Shown here one piece after another: positions 22,574-30,348 of a stretch of DNA of 30,934 bases. The stretch is from the NCBI GenBank assembly GCA_046048295.1, contig JBJOGJ010000012.1, positions 1 to 30,934 on the forward strand. The letters run 5' to 3'. The stretch is from CBDCWA01 sp046048295. Lineage in GTDB: Bacteria; Pseudomonadota; Alphaproteobacteria; Rhizobiales; Hyphomicrobiaceae. The notes under the pieces are model-generated. The model was not told where the DNA came from. It made no database searches and worked only from the letters and a program-made list of their open reading frames with translations. A program made the position numbers and the translations under genes. Position 1 is the first letter of the stretch, and each line of letters starts with the position of its first letter.

Positions 22574-23611
22574 ATGCCGATCCGATATGAGCCGGTTTCC
22601 TACGGGGAACTGCCCGAATGGCAACTGGACGATGCCGCCGCCGCGTTGTCCGCCTTCTGCCGCTCAATCGACAGGTTCCACCCAGCCGACGATATCGCAT
22701 TTGCAGCCCAGGAAGCCTTGGGCGCTGGTAGCCAATCTGCCGCCCGCCGTTTCTTCGAGCAGGTCTTCACACCCTGCGCGGTCCTCGGGAACCATGAACC
22801 CGGTCGCGTCACAGGCTATTACGAGCCGCACCTGAAGGCGTCCCACCATTGTTCGCCAGCCTTCCCGCACCCGATCTACAGGCGCCCGCCTGACCTCGTG
22901 AACCTCGTCGACGACGCCATGCGCGGTTCGGTCAACGGAGAGCTGACACACGCCCGCCTGACGGCTTCAGGTGCCGCCGAGCCCTATCCGGAGCGATCCG
23001 ACATCGACCTTGGAGCGCTGTCCGGCCGCGGTCTGGAGCTGGCCTGGGTTGGCGATCAGGTTGATCTCTTCTTTCTCCAAGTCCAGGGCTCCGGCCTGTT
23101 GGAATTCGAAGATGGGAGCCGTGTGCGGATCGGTTACGATGGCAAGAACGGCTATCCCTACAGTTCGATCGGCCGCCATCTGATCGACGCCGGCTTCTTC
23201 TCTGCCGCACAATTGACCATGCCGGTGTTGATCGCCTGGCTGCGCGCCGACACCGAACGCGCGCGCAAAGTGATGTGGATCAACCGCTCCTACATCTTCT
23301 TCCGCGAGCTTCCCGCCGCGCTCGAGGGTCCGCTGGGCAACGATGCGATACCGCTGACGCCTGGCCGGAGCCTGGCGGTCGATGGCAGTTTCCACCCCGT
23401 CGGCACGCCGATATATGTCCACGTTCCGGACTTGCATGACCCGGACAGTGGCCGGAGTTTTGCGCGCCTGATGATCGGCCAGGACGCAGGCTCGGCAATA
23501 AATGGTGCCGAGCGCGGTGACATTTACTACGGATCAGGATATTCAGCCGGCGAGCGGGCTGGGCTGACAAATCACACTGCACGGTTTTTCATCTTGAAGT
23601 TGAGCCGCTGA
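22574..23611 (+). CDS. mltA: Membrane-bound/soluble lytic murein transglycosylase A
   Basis: MltA cleaves the MurNAc-GlcNAc bond of peptidoglycan, forming 1,6-anhydro ends. The 345-residue protein has VTGYYEPHL, QVDLFFLQVQGSGLLEFEDG, NGYPYSSIGR, NRSYIFFRE, and the 3D-like catalytic end FARLMIGQDAGSAINGAERGDIYYG with the expected catalytic aspartates. The N-terminus begins MPIRYEPVSYGELPEW, which matches the family's mature start, so no signal peptide or lipobox can be seen. No in-frame start upstream adds one that I can support. It is followed by the Smr gene within 40 bp. Confidence 0.92.
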   Translation: MPIRYEPVSYGELPEWQLDDAAAALSAFCRSIDRFHPADDIAFAAQEALGAGSQSAARRFFEQVFTPCAVLGNHEPGRVTGYYEPHLKASHHCSPAFPHPIYRRPPDLVNLVDDAMRGSVNGELTHARLTASGAAEPYPERSDIDLGALSGRGLELAWVGDQVDLFFLQVQGSGLLEFEDGSRVRIGYDGKNGYPYSSIGRHLIDAGFFSAAQLTMPVLIAWLRADTERARKVMWINRSYIFFRELPAALEGPLGNDAIPLTPGRSLAVDGSFHPVGTPIYVHVPDLHDPDSGRSFARLMIGQDAGSAINGAERGDIYYGSGYSAGERAGLTNHTARFFILKLSR

Positions 23612-23646
23612 CCAAGCATATGCCTGGCAGGCCTGGGAAAGCGCCA

Positions 23647-24363
23647 ATGAAGAAATTGAAAGGCCGTGTACCGCGAAAGCCTGCTCCGCCGCAGTCAGCC
23701 GGTTCGTCAGGCAATGATCGCCGCCGGAAAATACAGCTGTCACCTGATGATTGCCGGGTCTGGGAACAGGTTGCGCGCACTGTAGAGCCGATAGACGGCA
23801 AGCGACGAGTCCCCGAACGCGCTGCCGCCGCGGCAGTCGGGACCGTTCGGGTGGACAGCGCAACATCGCAGACGGTGGCCGCACGCAAGCCGGCCGGCAA
23901 GCGACAGGCGTCCGCCCTTCCTCGAACCGCGCTCGGGACGCGTACGCCGGATGCGCGCAGCGCCAGTACACCGGACAATGGTATCGATCGGCGCAAGGCA
24001 CGCCGGCTTGCGCGCGGTACGATCGCCATCGATGCCCGTATCGACCTTCACGGCATGCGACAATCCGAGGCCCACGACGCGCTGCGGACGTTCATTGCCA
24101 GGTCCAGCGCCGCTGGCTACCGGCATGTCCTGGTAATAACCGGCAAGGGCCAGCGCGTGATTGATGCGGAAGGCCACATACTTTCCGAGCGCCGCGAACA
24201 CGGTGTGCTTCGCCGAATGGTGCCCGAGTGGCTCGCCTCGGATCCAGTGATCTCGTCTCAGGTCACGAATTTCGCCACAGCCGCGAACAGGCACGGTGGA
24301 AACGGTGCCTTGTACATCACGCTCAGATCGGGCTCGGCACCGTCCAGCCGGCGTCGTGACTGA
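23647..24363 (+). CDS. Smr/MutS2-domain protein
   Basis: A 238-residue protein with a long, basic, low-complexity N-terminal half and a C-terminal Smr domain. The conserved IDLHGMRQSEAH (around residue 132) and the LVITGKG motif (about 162-168) are both present, as is the C-terminal GGNGALYITLR. Smr domains bind or nick nucleic acids; the cellular role of these stand-alone versions is uncertain. N-terminal LSPDDCRVWEQVARTVEPI is typical of the alphaproteobacterial form. An ATG at 23620 is possible, but 23647 is better placed after GGGAAAG. It lies 35 bp after mltA, as in other Rhizobiales. Confidence 0.85.
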   Translation: MKKLKGRVPRKPAPPQSAGSSGNDRRRKIQLSPDDCRVWEQVARTVEPIDGKRRVPERAAAAAVGTVRVDSATSQTVAARKPAGKRQASALPRTALGTRTPDARSASTPDNGIDRRKARRLARGTIAIDARIDLHGMRQSEAHDALRTFIARSSAAGYRHVLVITGKGQRVIDAEGHILSERREHGVLRRMVPEWLASDPVISSQVTNFATAANRHGGNGALYITLRSGSAPSSRRRD

Positions 24364-24369
24364 AAGGGC

Positions 24370-24882
24370 CTAGGTGCAGTCGTTCGCCATGGCATTGATT
24401 GCGGCAGTGCTGCCTGAAAGCGAGTAGGTATCCTCGGTTTCCTGTCCCTGCGCGTTAGTCCCCTTGATCACCATTGACGAGCCCCCTTTGACCGCTTCGA
24501 TGAGCTTCAACTCATCGCTGAGGTCGGCTACGAAGGCATTGTCCTTGTCGGTGAACAGCTTGAAAACATTGGAGCCGATCTGAACCGAGACCGTCGAGTT
24601 CTTCTTGATCTCATAGCCCATCTTGACGCTGACCTCGGCCTTCACGCCTTCCTTGGGCCAGGACGATACATAGAAATAGGTCTTGTCGGACTGCAGGTTG
24701 CGTGGTGATCGCGACTTGGGCTGGGACGCGACGAAGCAGACGGTGAGGCCGGTGGACTGGTGCTTGTAGAGCGGCCAGTCTTTGAACACCTTGACGAGCG
24801 CCGGGGGCTGCTGCTGTGCGTATGCTGGGGTGCAGGCCAGAACGGCTGCGGCTGCCAGCATACGAAGGGTTTTGTTGATCAT
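24370..24882 (-). CDS. Invasion-associated locus B (IalB) family protein
   Basis: A 170-residue secreted protein with a clear signal peptide, MINKTLRMLAAAAVLACTPAYA, with probable cleavage after residue 22. The mature part has the IalB-family features VFKDWPLYKHQ, TVCFVASQPKSRSP, TYFYVSSWPKEGVKAEVSVKMGYEI and the closing C in MANDCT; the two cysteines (C49 and C169) may form a disulfide. The family is named from a Bartonella invasion protein but is common in non-pathogenic Rhizobiales, so virulence should not be inferred. GAGGAGG lies just before the start. It converges on the Smr gene. Confidence 0.85.
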   Translation of the reverse strand: MINKTLRMLAAAAVLACTPAYAQQQPPALVKVFKDWPLYKHQSTGLTVCFVASQPKSRSPRNLQSDKTYFYVSSWPKEGVKAEVSVKMGYEIKKNSTVSVQIGSNVFKLFTDKDNAFVADLSDELKLIEAVKGGSSMVIKGTNAQGQETEDTYSLSGSTAAINAMANDCT

Positions 24883-25059
24883 CGCCTCCTCGTGAGCCTT
24901 ACGGCGTTAAGGGTTTGCGCCAGCTGTCGGAAATTGGACGGATATCGCATGTGATACTTGCCATGGCACCGTCAGGTGCCGCGGATATGTGTCCCCTTTT
25001 AGTTCCGAAGTGTTGTCGTGTCATCGGGGCGGATGCGTAAATTGAGCATTAGCTTGGCA
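24883..25059 (-). other. Leader of the IalB-family gene
   Basis: A 177-bp gap between the TrmH-type gene and the IalB-family gene, both read leftward. It contains a perfect hairpin, GGCACC (24965-24970) and GGTGCC (24975-24980) with a four-base loop, not followed by a U-tract. The promoter of the IalB-family gene is expected here, but I cannot identify a convincing -35/-10 pair. Confidence 0.4.
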
Positions 25060-25620
25060 TTACTGTGACAAATCCGCAGAATTGATGCCCTGCGCCAGCG
25101 ACACCGGCCTTTCCTTGAACGGCGCCATAAGTCGTATCCGGTCGTACATCACGATGGCTCCTGCCATCGCGACATTGACGCAGAAACGGGTCGGGATCTT
25201 GACCACGTACTGGCATCGCGCGAGCAACGCAGGAGAAAGTGAACCCTTCTCCGGGCCGAGCACGTAGGCTGCTCGCGGCGGGTGCCGGAAACTCGGCAGA
25301 TCTATCGCATCTTCCAGCAGTTCCACACCCACCAGGCTACATCCTTCGGGCAGGGTGATGTCATCGGCGGAAGCCCAATTATAGTGAGGCAGGTGGAACT
25401 GGCCCTTCGATGTATCGGCCCGCGCCTCGAGAGCCTGGTACGTCGCCCCGACCGTGAACGTGAAGCTGGCGCCGAATCCGTGCGCTGAGCGCATGAGATT
25501 GCCGAGGTTGAGTGCCTTCGACGTGCGCTCTGCCCCGATGACGAAATACCCGCGGGCTTCAGGTGGCCAGTGGCCCTCCTTCCGCGCCGCGCGTTCATTC
25601 AATTTCTGCTCTTTGCTCAT
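25060..25620 (-). CDS. TrmH/SpoU-family RNA methyltransferase
   Basis: A 186-residue knotted SPOUT-class methyltransferase that should transfer a methyl group from SAM to RNA, probably at a ribose 2'-oxygen. The three family motifs are visible: KALNLGNLMRSAHGFG (motif 1), AYVLGPEKGSLSP (motif 2) and IPTRFCVNVAMAGAIVMYDR (motif 3), which forms the SAM-binding knot. The target RNA is unknown. The frame extends 30 codons upstream, but MSKEQKLNERAARKEGHW is the better start. It diverges from the dehydrogenase at 25767. Confidence 0.85.
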   Translation of the reverse strand: MSKEQKLNERAARKEGHWPPEARGYFVIGAERTSKALNLGNLMRSAHGFGASFTFTVGATYQALEARADTSKGQFHLPHYNWASADDITLPEGCSLVGVELLEDAIDLPSFRHPPRAAYVLGPEKGSLSPALLARCQYVVKIPTRFCVNVAMAGAIVMYDRIRLMAPFKERPVSLAQGINSADLSQ

Positions 25621-25766
25621 CCAAGGGTCACGAATACTGGTGTTTGCCAGGATATTAGCTTCACACTTCGGAGCTGGCCAGAACTGGATGCCCCTTGCCG
25701 CGTTGCCCACCGCGAAGATCGCTCCTACAACTTGTTACCGTGAACCGTTAGAAGGGGGCCTCGCCA

Positions 25767-26552
25767 ATGAAACTCGGCGCGAGCATGTCTGCTGTCGTGA
25801 CCGGTGGTGCTTCGGGCCTTGGAGCTGCCACCGCCCGCACCTTGGCTGCCAGGGGCGTGAAGGTTGCTATCCTTGATCTGGATACCGAGCACGGAGAACC
25901 TCTTGCTGCCGAGCTTGGAGGGGCCTTCGCGCGATGCGACGTGACAGAGCCCGAAAGCGTCGAAGAGGCGCTCGATTCCGTCCGCAGGGTCAATGGTATC
26001 GAGCGGATTGCCGTCACTTGCGCCGGCATCGCCTACGGCCAGCGCTTGGCTCGCCTCGACCGCGACACGGGCAAGGGCGAGGCCCACGATGTCGCTGCCT
26101 TCTGTCGCGTCGTTTCGGTGAACTTGGTCGGGACGTTCAATGTCCTCAGCCGGTGTGCCGCCGCGATGCTTGAGCTCGACCCGCTGATGCCTGACGGCGA
26201 GCGCGGTGTCCTCGTGACCACCGCTTCGGTTGCTGCCGAGGACGGCCAGGTCGGCCAGGTGGCCTACGCTGCATCCAAGGGCGGTGTCGCAGCTATGACC
26301 TTGCCGATTGCCCGTGACCTCTCACCTTCCGGCATACGAGCGGTGTCCATTCTCCCAGGTTTGTTCGAAACGCCGATGTTCGCGACTTTGCCGGACGAGG
26401 CCCGTGCTGCACTCGCAGCCAGCGTTCCCTTCCCGAAACGGCTCGGTCGCCCTGAGGAGTACGCAGCCTTGGTTGCCCACATCGCCGAGAACGCGATGCT
26501 GAACGGCTGCCAGATCCGCCTCGACGGAACTGTCCGCCTTCCAATGCGTTGA
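25767..26552 (+). CDS. Short-chain dehydrogenase, 3-hydroxyacyl-CoA dehydrogenase type II (HSD10) like
   Basis: A 261-residue classical SDR with the NAD-binding TGGASGLG (12-19), the catalytic Ser154, Tyr167 and Lys171 (in TTASVAAEDGQVGQVAYAASK), and the acidic LDLD after the second strand, which favours NAD over NADP. The FETPMF loop and the end resemble the HSD17B10/type II 3-hydroxyacyl-CoA dehydrogenase group, which works in fatty-acid or branched-chain amino-acid breakdown. The substrate is inferred from resemblance. An AGGGGG ribosome binding site precedes the ATG. The neighbours give no pathway context. Confidence 0.88.
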   Translation: MKLGASMSAVVTGGASGLGAATARTLAARGVKVAILDLDTEHGEPLAAELGGAFARCDVTEPESVEEALDSVRRVNGIERIAVTCAGIAYGQRLARLDRDTGKGEAHDVAAFCRVVSVNLVGTFNVLSRCAAAMLELDPLMPDGERGVLVTTASVAAEDGQVGQVAYAASKGGVAAMTLPIARDLSPSGIRAVSILPGLFETPMFATLPDEARAALAASVPFPKRLGRPEEYAALVAHIAENAMLNGCQIRLDGTVRLPMR

Positions 26553-26750
26553 GGAATTCGTCGCTTTTGGGACACTCGATGTTCCTGAACGACAGTCACG
26601 TTAATCAACTGATTCGATTGATGCCGGATGCGTCGACACGGCGGTTGGAAATGCTCGTACTACTGCATTAGAACGCGGTTGTCTTAACGCGGCGAAGAGA
26701 TACTATCGATACAGAGAAATCGGACGCGAATTCAGGTACGGGGCGTAGGC

Positions 26751-28064
26751 GTGGTTGGTATTGCGAGAACTGGATCTGGTTGGGAACGACGCGTTTTCCA
26801 GGTGCCGGTTTATCTGTTGTCAGTCGTCGTCGTCGCCATGCTCACATTTCAGGCCGCATCGGCTGTTCTCGACGCGATTCATTTCGCGCACGTGACCAAG
26901 GCGCAGGAGCCCATCCGCACCGAGGCGCCCGTCACTGAACACCGGGTTGCCGAAGACTCCTTCACCGATATGTTGAAGAGCGAGAGCTTCTGGCAGCGGC
27001 GGCGATCCAGTTCATCGGCCGGCAAGCGCAGCAAGCCGAGCAGTTTCGAGAGACCGAGCAGGCTCGGTCGCCGTCCTCAGGAGGAGGCGGGCTTTGACCT
27101 GTTTTCACCCTGGACATTCGGCTTCGACGGCTCCAACTCGGATGAAGACAACGAAGGCGAACGCACCCCGCGCGTATCGAACCGTTTCCGTACTATGTGC
27201 GTCCGGCTCTGCGATGGCTATTACTGGCCGGTGAGTTTCGCAGCCGACGAGAGCCGCTTTGCTGCTGACGCGTCAGCCTGCTCGAACAGCTGCACGTCTC
27301 CGGCAAAGCTCTACGTCTACAGGAACCCAGGCCAGGAGATCGCGGAAATGCGCGATCTCTCCGGCAACTCCTATTCCAAGCTGCGAACAGCGTTCCTGTA
27401 TCGAACGTCCTACGATGCCAACTGCAAATGCCGCCCGCACGCATGGGAGCAGGCCTCTTTGGATCGCCATCGCCTGTATGCGTTGCAGTCGAAGCGTCGC
27501 AACGGCAACCGGAAAGCCGCCGCCGAGCTTAAGGAACTGCGTCGCAAGGTGCGCGATTCGAAGCGAGAAGAGCGCCGCGCCCGCGATCGCCTGAAACGGG
27601 CTCAGCGCCGGGGCTGGACGGTAGTCTCGGAGTCCGCGTTGCCTCCGATGCAGCTCCGGCGGGCCCCGGCGGTCGCGGCTGTGAAGTCAGGCGCGGGGAT
27701 TGCGCCAGTGGCCGGGGCTGTACTGACAAATTCCACGTCGGTTGATCCTGCCGGCGATGTATCCCCCATCGCAACACCGGCTGGATTGTACTCTCCCCAT
27801 TTTCGGCGCATCACCCCGGCGGCGGTGCGCACCGGCACGGCATCTGTTACCCGCCCGCCCGTGGTCGTCCAGCTTCAGCCGCCACGCGAGCGGGAATTGG
27901 CTGAGCCGATTGCACCCGCCAGCAGCCCGGCCCTTTCCGAGGGAAGAATGTCCCTGGGTGTGCGTCGCACCACCGTTCGCCAGCAAAAGAAGCAGAGCCG
28001 CCCGGCGGCTTCGCGACCGCGCCCCGCAGACGACTGGCGTAGACGCGTTTTCCAGGCCGATTGA
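26751..28064 (+). CDS. DUF2865 protein, membrane-anchored copy
   Basis: A 437-residue protein with an uncleaved-looking N-terminal hydrophobic helix (about 18-40, PVYLLSVVVVAMLTFQAASAV) and a DUF2865 domain at about 147-232. The domain is defined by RTMCVRLCDGYYWPVSF, ACSNSC, RDLSGNSYSKLRTAFLYR and NCKCRPHAW. Six cysteines (about 150, 154, 177, 181, 225, 227) are shared with the next gene and could form disulfides in the periplasm. A strongly basic, charged helix (about 245-300, probably coiled coil) and a proline/alanine-rich tail follow. The start is GTG after GGGGCG. Function is unknown; the family is, to my knowledge, mostly found in Rhizobiales. Confidence 0.8.
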   Translation: MVGIARTGSGWERRVFQVPVYLLSVVVVAMLTFQAASAVLDAIHFAHVTKAQEPIRTEAPVTEHRVAEDSFTDMLKSESFWQRRRSSSSAGKRSKPSSFERPSRLGRRPQEEAGFDLFSPWTFGFDGSNSDEDNEGERTPRVSNRFRTMCVRLCDGYYWPVSFAADESRFAADASACSNSCTSPAKLYVYRNPGQEIAEMRDLSGNSYSKLRTAFLYRTSYDANCKCRPHAWEQASLDRHRLYALQSKRRNGNRKAAAELKELRRKVRDSKREERRARDRLKRAQRRGWTVVSESALPPMQLRRAPAVAAVKSGAGIAPVAGAVLTNSTSVDPAGDVSPIATPAGLYSPHFRRITPAAVRTGTASVTRPPVVVQLQPPRERELAEPIAPASSPALSEGRMSLGVRRTTVRQQKKQSRPAASRPRPADDWRRRVFQAD

Positions 28065-28122
28065 TCGAATATTGCGCGGTCTGAACGCGCGGTGCTAACC
28101 TTCAGAAAATAATTACCTTATT

Positions 28123-28139
28123 GCATCATATTCTGATGC
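28123..28139. repeat. Hairpin between the two DUF2865 genes
   Basis: GCATCA (28123-28128) and TGATGC (28134-28139) are perfect arms around TATTC, 60 bp after the first DUF2865 stop and about 100 bp before the second start. No U-tract follows. The surrounding stretch (28110-28135) is AT-rich and may also hold the promoter of the second copy. Confidence 0.4.
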
Positions 28140-28237
28140 GTTCCTGGGGGTATGGTCTTAACTCGCAGGCCACTCTGGCTGGCGGCCGGAGTTACCGCAT
28201 TCTTCTCTCGAAGTCCGGTTCCTTGTGGGTGTTGCGT

Positions 28238-29197
28238 ATGTCGAAGCCGGTCATCACGTCTCTGCGTGCCGTTGCAGCACGCGCGCTGCTTGCCGCGGCT
28301 ATCCTGCTGTCGGCCTCACCCGCTTCGTCCCAGTCGCTGCTCGATTTCCTGTTCGGCGCGCCGAAGGCGGCCCCACGATACACGCCGCCGCAGCACCTGC
28401 GCCCGCCATCGGGGTCGACACTGTCTCTGCGTGACTACGGTGCGCCAGGCTATTCGCCGTATTCTTCGCCCCGTCAGTCCTACCGAGTGGGCGGCGGTAC
28501 GTATCGCACCATGTGCGTCCGGGTTTGTGATGGCTACTTCTTCCCCATCAACTACCGAACCAGCGCCGGCTATCTCTACCGGGATGCCGACGAATGCAGT
28601 GCCCGCTGCGGCGCCAACGGCCGACTATTCTATTATCCTTCTGGGACAGCGGACATTTCCAAGGCGGTCGACCTTTCCGGCCTGTCCTACAAGTCGATGC
28701 GGACAGCATTCCTGTACCGCAAGAAGTATGATGCGAGCTGCACCTGCCGTCCGCATCCATGGACGGAGGCTGCCAAGGCCCGCCACCGGCGCTATGCGCG
28801 TGAGGAAAGTGGCGAGACCGCCGTGTCCGAGGTCCCGCTGCCGCCCCGCTCCGTTGAGATAGCCTCTGCCGACCCCTCGACGGTTCGCCAGGATGCCGCC
28901 GATACCATGCAACCGGATACCGGTTCGACGTTCGACGTATCGCCCGTCGCCAGGCCCGAACCCGTAACCTTTACCGGCTCCGAGCCTGCGCCGACTTCCT
29001 CACAGATTGCGCGCCGCACCATGCCCACCGCCGCTGCGCGCTCTACGCCCCGCGCGGGGTCGACCCACAAGGCCCGCCCGGCACGAAAATCCTCGCCGCC
29101 TGTCCGTAAAACGAAATCGGAGAATTCCGGTTTTGGCCTGAGCTGGCTGCCTGGACCCTCCAAGCCAAAGTATGTCTGGCCAGGCGATCCCCGCTAG
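28238..29197 (+). CDS. DUF2865 protein, secreted copy
   Basis: A 319-residue protein with a cleavable-looking signal peptide (MSKPVITSLRAVAARALLAA onward, hydrophobic to about residue 27, cleavage probably after ASS at 31). The DUF2865 domain at about 89-175 shows RTMCVRVCDGYFFPINY, ECSARC, VDLSGLSYKSMRTAFLYRKK and SCTCRPHPW. Its six cysteines (93, 97, 120, 124, 168, 170) keep the same spacing pattern as the upstream copy. The tail is rich in Pro, Ser, Thr and basic residues and ends FGLSWLPGPSKPKYVWPGDPR. An in-frame TTG at 28121 would destroy the signal peptide. The stop shares the CTAG with the stop of the convergent phhB. Function is unknown. Confidence 0.8.
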   Translation: MSKPVITSLRAVAARALLAAAILLSASPASSQSLLDFLFGAPKAAPRYTPPQHLRPPSGSTLSLRDYGAPGYSPYSSPRQSYRVGGGTYRTMCVRVCDGYFFPINYRTSAGYLYRDADECSARCGANGRLFYYPSGTADISKAVDLSGLSYKSMRTAFLYRKKYDASCTCRPHPWTEAAKARHRRYAREESGETAVSEVPLPPRSVEIASADPSTVRQDAADTMQPDTGSTFDVSPVARPEPVTFTGSEPAPTSSQIARRTMPTAAARSTPRAGSTHKARPARKSSPPVRKTKSENSGFGLSWLPGPSKPKYVWPGDPR

Positions 29198-29499
29198 CTT
29201 GGCTCGTGGCTGGCTGCGATTGCTTCGATCTTGCGGGCAAGCTCGCGGTCCCGGGCTGAGAGACCGCCCGCATCGTGCGTAGTAAGCAGGATTTCGACCC
29301 GATTGTAGACGTTGCGCCATTCGGGGTGATGATCCATCGCCTCCGCCACCAGTGCGACGCGCGCCATGAACCCAAAGGCTGAATTGAAGTCGTTGAATTT
29401 GAAAGTTTTTTCTATTGCATCGCGGCCTCCGGCCAGCCGCCATCCAGGAAGTTCGTTCAGCAGTTTCTGACGATCCTTGTCGTTGAGTTTCTGAATCAT
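29194..29499 (-). CDS. phhB: 4a-hydroxytetrahydrobiopterin dehydratase
   Basis: PhhB/PCD dehydrates 4a-hydroxytetrahydropterin, recycling the pterin cofactor. The 101-residue protein has the family motif AMDHHPEWRNVYNRVEILLTTHD, with the catalytic HHP at about 57-59 and His75, then GGLSARDRELARKIE. Length is typical. No phenylalanine hydroxylase gene lies in the window. It follows the RNA ligase-type gene by 17 bp on the same strand, so they may be co-transcribed. Confidence 0.92.
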   Translation of the reverse strand: MIQKLNDKDRQKLLNELPGWRLAGGRDAIEKTFKFNDFNSAFGFMARVALVAEAMDHHPEWRNVYNRVEILLTTHDAGGLSARDRELARKIEAIAASHEPS

Positions 29500-29516
29500 T
29501 GGGTGTTCCTCCTGGC

Positions 29517-30113
29517 CTACCGCTGCTTCGGGGAAGCCGGATCGAAGAATTCGTCGTCTTCATCGTCTATATGAGGGATGCCGGCGAACGGATAGGCCGC
29601 TTCGACAACGTATGGTCCGCCGCCAACGTGCATCCGCGACGAATAGAGTACGAATCGCGTGGCGACGAATGCCGGCACCCCGAAATGCCCCTTGCGTTGA
29701 AGCAGCCGCGCGACCATCTCCGGCGGCGTGCCGGTGAGGCGAGCCAGTGTAACGTGCGGCTTGAACTTGCGTGTCTCGGGCGCGAGACCGATGCTGCGGG
29801 CGGCACGCTCGTGCGCGCGGGCCAGCGCGCTCAGTTCCGCCGATGGCTCCACCCGGGCCCAAAGCACCCGCGGCTGGGCGCCGCCGAAGACGTCGAGGCC
29901 CGCGATCCGAACTTCGAAGGGCTGCACGTCGATCTCGCCTAGCGCCTCCGCGAAGTCGTCGGCTTGCCTGTTGGAGATATCCCCGGCGAATCGCAGGGTG
30001 ATGTGCAACTCCTGCAGATTTACCCACCGCGCGCCGGCGAGCGGCTGGCGGACTTTGTCCAGTGCGTCTACGACGTCGTCCGGCAGTTCGAGAGCGGTGA
30101 ACAATCGTGGCAT
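29517..30113 (-). CDS. thpR: RNA 2',3'-cyclic phosphodiesterase (2'-5' RNA ligase family)
   Basis: A 198-residue protein of the 2H phosphoesterase superfamily, with the two catalytic HxTx motifs: HITL at about 37-40 and HVTL at about 120-123. The N-terminal RLFTALELPDDVVDAL, the RWVNLQELHITLRFAG strand and the FVATRFVLYSS region are typical of ThpR. Such enzymes open 2',3'-cyclic phosphates on RNA and can ligate 2'-5' ends in vitro; the natural substrate is unclear. The acidic tail (IDDEDDEFFDPASPKQR) is an extension. It diverges from the Bax inhibitor-1 gene. Confidence 0.92.
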   Translation of the reverse strand: MPRLFTALELPDDVVDALDKVRQPLAGARWVNLQELHITLRFAGDISNRQADDFAEALGEIDVQPFEVRIAGLDVFGGAQPRVLWARVEPSAELSALARAHERAARSIGLAPETRKFKPHVTLARLTGTPPEMVARLLQRKGHFGVPAFVATRFVLYSSRMHVGGGPYVVEAAYPFAGIPHIDDEDDEFFDPASPKQR

Positions 30114-30268
30114 GCGGTTTCCTCCCGGATTCGGCAGCCGGTAACCTAGCTCGATGCTTATACACGATTTTTCAGCAATTCGTCTGATTCGCCTGATCGT
30201 CTTTGACCGGCATGGAAACCGATCTTAAATCCCGATTCCCACACTCATCTAATTTCGCGCGATACAGC

Positions 30269-30297
30269 TTGAAAGCATGCTGCGGGTAAGCCATATT
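30269..30297 (+). promoter_or_regulatory. Possible sigma-70 type promoter for the YccA-like gene
   Basis: TTGAAA (30269-30274) and CATATT (30292-30297) are 17 bp apart, 52 bp before the ATG at 30349. The -35 is five of six, the -10 only four of six; this is weak evidence without other support. Confidence 0.25.
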
Positions 30298-30348
30298 TCG
30301 GTGGCAAACCGACATGGTTGCAACGACATTCAAAGGGACGAGGAACCA

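Noticed and set aside
24901..24925. CtrA-like TTAA site upstream of the IalB-family gene
   Set aside because: Only one TTAA half is present at the required spacing.
24965..24980. GGCACC/GGTGCC hairpin as a terminator for the TrmH-type gene
   Set aside because: It is not followed by a U-tract on either strand, so intrinsic termination is not supported.
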